Below, one piece after another: positions 60,362 through 64,000 of a DNA stretch of 64,000 nucleotides. The number at the start of each line of letters is the position of its first letter. Position 1 is the stretch's first letter. The notes below the pieces were generated by a model. The model was not told the DNA's origin and did not search any database. It saw only the letters and a list, made by a program, of their open reading frames with translations. The translations under genes and the position numbers were made by a program. The DNA lies in contig WHTY01000008.1 in assembly GCA_009377475.1 (NCBI GenBank), positions 1 to 64,000 on the forward strand. Reading direction: 5' to 3'. The stretch comes from Actinophytocola sp. Lineage in GTDB: Bacteria; Actinomycetota; Actinomycetes; Mycobacteriales; Pseudonocardiaceae.

Positions 60362-61501
60362 GTGCAGTCTCCTGTGCTCGGGCGGCCGGGCGCTGTCGCC
60401 GCGCCAGAAGGACACCCAGAAGCAGGCGTGCCATGGCACTTCGGCGATCCGTTCGCCGAACAACGCGCGGCGGTCCGCTCGGCGGCGATCATCGACAGAT
60501 CGCACCGCCAGGTCGTGGCCGTCACCGGTAGCGACCGGTTGTCCTGGCTGCACCTCGTCATCTCGCAGCACGTCACGGAGCTGGCGGAAGGACGCGGCAC
60601 CGAGGCGCTGATCCTGGACAGCCACGGCAGGGTGGAGTCGCACCTCGTCCTCGCGCACACGACGTTGGACGGCGAGCCCACCGTGCTGCTGGACACCGAC
60701 ACCGGCGCGGAGATCACCAGCGCGTTGCCCAAGGGCGGTACCCAGTCGTTGGTGGAGTACCTGGACGCGATGCGGTTCTGGTCCCAGGTCACGGTCGCCG
60801 ACGTCACCGACGACTGGGCGGAGCTGACGCTGCTCGGCCCGCACGCCGACACCGTGCTCGACGAGCTGGAACTGGACATCGACATCGACTCCGAGCGGTT
60901 CGCCGTCACGACGGGGTCCGGGATCGTCGCGCGCAGGACGCCGTGCCCCGCGCCAGGCGGGATCGAGCTGTTCGTGCCGCGCGGCGAGCTGATGACGTGG
61001 TGGGAGCGGCTGGTCGCGGCGGGCGCGCGGGAAGCGGGCATGTGGGCGCACGACGCGCTGCGGGTGGAGTCGATGCGCCCGCGCAGGGGCGTGGACACCG
61101 ACGAGCGCACCATCCCGCACGAGGTCGGCTGGATCGGCAGCGCCGCGCACGTCGCCAAGGGCTGCTACCGGGGCCAGGAGACCGTGTCGAAGGTCTTCAA
61201 CGTCGGTAGGCCGCCGCGCAACATGCTGTTGCTGCACATCGACGGGTCACAGGAGATCTACCCCGAGACGGGTGATCCGGTGCTGCACAAGGACCGCACC
61301 GTCGGGCGAGTCGGCACCGTGGTGCAGCACCACGAGCTTGGTCCGATCGCGCTGGCGCTCATCAAGCGGTCTGTGCCAGCCGACGCCGAACTGTTCGCTG
61401 GTCAGGACGACCGGATGGCGCAGGTGGCTATCGATCCGGACTCCATGCCGGAGGAAGGCCCTGCGCCGGGTAGAGCAGCGGTGAATCGCCTGCGTGGGTG
61501 A
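60362..61501 (+). CDS. ygfZ: YgfZ/GcvT-like folate-binding protein
   Basis: 379 aa. Aminomethyltransferase-like fold with the YgfZ signature KGCYRGQE (Lys266, Cys268), the mark of this iron-sulfur cluster maintenance family. The N-terminus (FGDPFAEQRAA, IIDRSHRQVVAVTGSDRLSWL) matches folate-binding GcvT relatives. It likely helps repair or assemble specific Fe-S enzymes using tetrahydrofolate. GTG 60362 has GAGGAG 6 nt upstream. Divergent from pabC, 47 nt apart. Confidence 0.9.
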   Translation: MQSPVLGRPGAVAAPEGHPEAGVPWHFGDPFAEQRAAVRSAAIIDRSHRQVVAVTGSDRLSWLHLVISQHVTELAEGRGTEALILDSHGRVESHLVLAHTTLDGEPTVLLDTDTGAEITSALPKGGTQSLVEYLDAMRFWSQVTVADVTDDWAELTLLGPHADTVLDELELDIDIDSERFAVTTGSGIVARRTPCPAPGGIELFVPRGELMTWWERLVAAGAREAGMWAHDALRVESMRPRRGVDTDERTIPHEVGWIGSAAHVAKGCYRGQETVSKVFNVGRPPRNMLLLHIDGSQEIYPETGDPVLHKDRTVGRVGTVVQHHELGPIALALIKRSVPADAELFAGQDDRMAQVAIDPDSMPEEGPAPGRAAVNRLRG

Positions 61502-61552
61502 GTGCTCGATGTCACGTGATCGACACCGCCATCCGCGTGATAATGCGGCCGG

Positions 61553-62140
61553 GTGCTTGGCATCCGCGACTACCTGGAGCACGATGTCGGCGTGATTGAA
61601 GTCCGCCCCGGCGGCAGGCGCCGCATCGATCGGGTGCTCGCCGCTGACTACGTCCGTGACCTCGAGCGCCTGACCCTGCCCGAGCTGCGGGCGCGGCGCG
61701 ACGAGGCGGCGCAGGAGGAGACGGACCTGTCGTATCTGCGGCGGCTGCTGCACGCGCGGATCGACATCGTGCGCGCGGAACAGCGCAGGCGCAGCACTGG
61801 CGGGTCGGGCGACGTCGTGAAGCAGTTGGCCGAGATCCTTGCCGACGACGCGGTGGGCTCGGCAGGCAGGCATCAGTCGCTTGAGCCGTCCCGGGTCGGG
61901 GAGCGCAGGCGGCTCACAGAGGCGTTGATCTCCGACGCGGGCTTGTCCGACGTCGCGTCGCTGTCGGACGAGGCGCTGGAGCGCAGCCTGACGACGTTCG
62001 CCGATGAGGAGCGGTCGGTGTCTGGCAGACGGCGCGAGGTGCAGGCCGTCGTTGACACGCTGAACTCCGAGATCGCAGGGCGTTACGCGCACGGCGCGGC
62101 GTCGGTTGACGACTTGCTCGCCGCGGAACGAGACGGCTGA
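61553..62140 (+). CDS. rsiG: RsiG-type c-di-GMP-responsive anti-sigma factor
   Basis: 195 aa, helical. Carries the RsiG c-di-GMP-binding signature E(x3)S(x2)R(x3)Q(x3)D twice. The second copy is perfect (E153, S157, R160, Q164, D168). The first has His in place of Gln (E56, S60, R63, H67, D71). In Streptomyces, RsiG loaded with c-di-GMP holds the sporulation sigma factor WhiG inactive. This implies a developmental c-di-GMP switch; whiG is not in the window. GTG 61553 is preceded by GATAAT and 8 nt; the true start could be slightly downstream. Convergent with the next gene. Confidence 0.85.
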   Translation: MLGIRDYLEHDVGVIEVRPGGRRRIDRVLAADYVRDLERLTLPELRARRDEAAQEETDLSYLRRLLHARIDIVRAEQRRRSTGGSGDVVKQLAEILADDAVGSAGRHQSLEPSRVGERRRLTEALISDAGLSDVASLSDEALERSLTTFADEERSVSGRRREVQAVVDTLNSEIAGRYAHGAASVDDLLAAERDG

Positions 62141-62144
62141 CCGG

Positions 62145-63050
62145 CTAGTTGAAGCGCTCGCGGGCGGCCAGCTCGCTCCAGTAGTCGCGCAGCCCGGTGA
62201 ACAGGTCGGTCAGCTCCTCGACGTCGCCGGACTCCAGCGCGTCAAGGATGCTGTGGACCTCCTCGGCGGAGCTGTCCGACTCGAGCAGCGGGTCGGCGAT
62301 GAGCTGCACCAGTCCGCCGTAGTCCAGCTCGACCGCCGACTGCGCGTCGAACGCGGCGAGCCAGCGGTCGGTGTCGACGAGCACCTTCGTCGGGCCCTGG
62401 TCCCCGAGCACGCTCTCGGCGAGGTCGCGCGCCTTGGCGACCCTGCGGCGCGCGTCGGGCATCGCCACCCGCCAGGACAGCTCGCGTTCCGGATCGTCCA
62501 TGCCGGTGCCGAGGGTGAGCCTGCGCTCTTCGGGGTCGACCAGCGTGAACCATGGCAGCGGGATGGTCCAGGTGACCGACAGCACGTGTAGCGCGGCGGA
62601 GTGCACCTGCCCGAGCGCCGCCGCCGTCCTGGCGCGGGCCCCTTCGAGGTTGATCTCGTTCGCGTCAAGCACCGCTGCCCGGAGCGCGGGGTGGGAGTCG
62701 TCGAGGAACGACGTCAGCGCCGCCGCCGAGCGCGGGCGAAGTTCGAGCGGGCACACCAGCGGGCCGGGGCCGACCGTGACGCCTTCGGTGGCTGGCACGT
62801 CCTCCGGCCGCAGCACCAGGACGTCGGTCAGGCCGCTCGGCGCCGACTTGCCGTCCGCGAGCTCGGCGGGGAGCAGCCGAGGCGGTTTGGCGAGCTGTGA
62901 TTTGAGCCACATGTGCTCTTCGTGCGCGATCGCGTCCGCGCGCGTCATCGTCGCCTGTTCGACCGCCGCGACCAGCCGTTCGTCCGGCGGGCCGCCGAAG
63001 GCGGACAGCGGCTCGTAGACACGGAGGTAGGCATTGAACGGGCGGGGCAC
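62145..63050 (-). CDS. Conserved actinobacterial protein, unknown function
   Basis: 301 aa from GTG 63050 (product starts PRPFNAYLRVYEPLSAFG after the Met); a longer frame to 63167 has no typical start. Soluble, no signal or membrane segment. Landmarks: DAIAHEEHMWLKSQ, DVLVLRPEDVP, CPLELRPRSAAAL, SVTWTIPLPWFTLVDPEER and an acidic C-terminus (LLESDSSAEEVHSILDALES). I do not recognise a domain. Divergent from the DUF3073 gene. Confidence 0.82.
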   Translation of the reverse strand: MPRPFNAYLRVYEPLSAFGGPPDERLVAAVEQATMTRADAIAHEEHMWLKSQLAKPPRLLPAELADGKSAPSGLTDVLVLRPEDVPATEGVTVGPGPLVCPLELRPRSAAALTSFLDDSHPALRAAVLDANEINLEGARARTAAALGQVHSAALHVLSVTWTIPLPWFTLVDPEERRLTLGTGMDDPERELSWRVAMPDARRRVAKARDLAESVLGDQGPTKVLVDTDRWLAAFDAQSAVELDYGGLVQLIADPLLESDSSAEEVHSILDALESGDVEELTDLFTGLRDYWSELAARERFN

Positions 63051-63204
63051 AGACGAATCGTGACACGGAGTGTGGCCAGTCTGCTCCCCCGGGAGGCCAA
63101 AGGTGGCAATTTCGCGATGTGTGGTGCCTTCCACGCCATACCGCGTCGCGACCGCAGGGTGTGACACGGTACGGTAGAGGGCAGGAAATAGTTGTCGAGT
63201 CGAT

Positions 63205-63234
63205 GCGGGGCTGCCGTTCCCCCGGCTGCCCCGC
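63205..63234 (+). promoter_or_regulatory. Hairpin in the DUF3073 leader
   Basis: GCGGGGCTGCCG / CGGCTGCCCCGC, 11 of 12 paired, ending 22 nt before the start codon. It could influence ribosome access or mark the promoter region of the divergent pair. Confidence 0.4.
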
Positions 63235-63256
63235 CCCTGTGTGAGGGGGTCGAGCC

Positions 63257-63439
63257 ATGGGGCGCGGCCGAGCGAAGGCCAAGCAGGCGAAGGTGGCCCG
63301 GGAGCTCAAGTACAGCACTCCCCCCACAGACCTTGAAGCCTTGCAGCGCGAACTGGCAGGCAAATCGCCTGACAAGGGCCAGGACGAGGACTGGTACTCC
63401 GACCCGTACGACGAATACGGCGACGAGTACCGCCGCTGA
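63257..63439 (+). CDS. DUF3073 small acidic/basic protein
   Basis: 60 aa. Starts MGRGRAKAKQAKVARELKY and ends in an acidic, Tyr-rich tail (WYSDPYDEYGDEYRR). This matches the actinobacterial DUF3073 family (M. tuberculosis Rv0810c, from memory). Conserved but of unknown function; the basic head suggests nucleic-acid or ribosome contact. GAGGGGG lies 7 nt upstream of the ATG. Confidence 0.9.
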   Translation: MGRGRAKAKQAKVARELKYSTPPTDLEALQRELAGKSPDKGQDEDWYSDPYDEYGDEYRR

Positions 63440-63441
63440 GT

Positions 63442-63495
63442 GCACGACAGGCGCGAGGGGTGGCCGCCTGGCCTTCCCTCGCGCTTTCGTCGTGC
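63442..63495 (+). terminator. Compound terminator after the DUF3073 gene
   Basis: Inner stem GCGCGAGGG / CCCTCGCGC (9 bp, then TTT) nested in outer stem GCACGAC / GTCGTGC (7 bp), beginning 3 nt after the stop. Confidence 0.7.
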
Positions 63496-63514
63496 CCGCG
63501 AAACGGAGTGAGAG

Positions 63515-64000
63515 ATGACGGTGTCCGATCAGATCAAGCGTGTCGGTGTAATCGGGGCCGGGCTCATGGGCTCCGGCATCGCGGAGGTCAATGCCAAGGC
63601 GGGCCTCGACGTCACGGTGAGCGAGGTGTCGCAGCCCGCCCTCGACGCGGGCAAGGCGCGCATCGAGAAGTCGCTGCATCGCGCGGTCCGCAGCGGCAAA
63701 CTGACCGAGGCCGACGCCGATGCGGCGATCGGCAGGCTGACCTTCACATCGACGCTGGACGACTTCGCCGACCGCGACGTCGTCATCGAGGCTGTCGTCG
63801 AGAACGAGCATGCCAAGCTCGACGTCTTCCGCACCCTCGACAAGGTCGTCGAGCGCGAGGACGCCATCCTCGCCTCCAACACGTCGTCCATCCCGATCAT
63901 GAAGCTGGGCATGGCGACCAACCGGCCCACCCAGGTCGTCGGGGTGCACTTCTTCAACCCGGTGCCGGTGCTGCCGCTCGTCGAGCTGGTGCCCTCGCTG
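63515..64000 (+). CDS. fadB2: 3-hydroxybutyryl-CoA dehydrogenase, N-terminal part (runs off window)
   Basis: 162 residues visible, open at the window end. The NAD-binding motif VGVIGAGLMGSGIAEVNAKAG, then DVVIEAVVENEHAK, and NTSSIPIMKL and GVHFFNPVPVLPLVELVPS are typical of the 3-hydroxyacyl-CoA dehydrogenase family of FadB2/Hbd type (~285 aa when complete). It oxidises 3-hydroxybutyryl-CoA or the reverse. The ATG at 63515 has AACGGAGTGAGAG upstream. Confidence 0.93.
   Translation, partial: MTVSDQIKRVGVIGAGLMGSGIAEVNAKAGLDVTVSEVSQPALDAGKARIEKSLHRAVRSGKLTEADADAAIGRLTFTSTLDDFADRDVVIEAVVENEHAKLDVFRTLDKVVEREDAILASNTSSIPIMKLGMATNRPTQVVGVHFFNPVPVLPLVELVPSL

Overview
The window is high-GC DNA with GTG starts, AGGAGG-type ribosome sites and dense operons, as expected of a filamentous actinomycete. 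An RsiG-type anti-sigma factor, a TipA-type regulator, Mycobacterium-like fatty-acid gene order and 21-nt intergenic arrays point, by inference, to Pseudonocardiales (Lentzea, Saccharothrix and relatives). I found no rRNA, tRNA, CRISPR array or intact insertion sequence. It reads as ordinary chromosome with unusual intergenic repeats.

Layout. 1-10 kb: the 3' end of an acyl-CoA dehydrogenase gene, a large composite repeat, a secreted glucose/sorbosone dehydrogenase-like protein, then a leftward trio (VanW protein, stand-alone GroES-like protein, beta-solenoid membrane protein). 10-16 kb: a GAF-PP2C phosphatase, a glutamate/glutamine-type ABC importer and an M20 dipeptidase. 16-21 kb: a bkdABC-like 2-oxoacid dehydrogenase operon and FxsA. 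21-27 kb: two tandem SCP2-like proteins, a TetR regulator, and an htdX-fabG4-fadA2 cluster. Matching palindromes upstream of tetR and between fabG4 and fadA2 suggest one regulon.

27-37 kb: a DUF4282 protein, two ABC-2 exporters (one behind what looks like a PafBC-type DNA-damage promoter), a MerR-TipAS regulator with an internal ribosome site, an AAA ATPase and a secreted Tap-like hydrolase. 37-46.6 kb: a sulfatase, GTP-dependent PEP carboxykinase, an acidic EF-hand-like protein, and an operon of two dynamin-like GTPases around a short GrpE-like protein.

46.7-64 kb: a NarL-type two-component system followed by an ABC-2 exporter, TrmB, an amidohydrolase, a CAP-domain protein, a short-chain dehydrogenase, a 32-aa membrane protein coupled to a nitrobindin-like protein, a LuxR regulator, two methyltransferases, PabC-like and YgfZ-like proteins, RsiG, a DUF3073 protein and the 5' end of fadB2.

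The strongest candidates for something undescribed are (i) exact 21-nt-period arrays, two of them attached to a conserved 78-nt inverted-repeat element; (ii) a pair of 87-nt inverted-repeat elements ending in GTTGATCAAC-like sequence; and (iii) the dynamin/GrpE-like/dynamin operon. At least seven genes show a TAnnnT box 6-8 nt before the start codon, suggesting leaderless transcripts.
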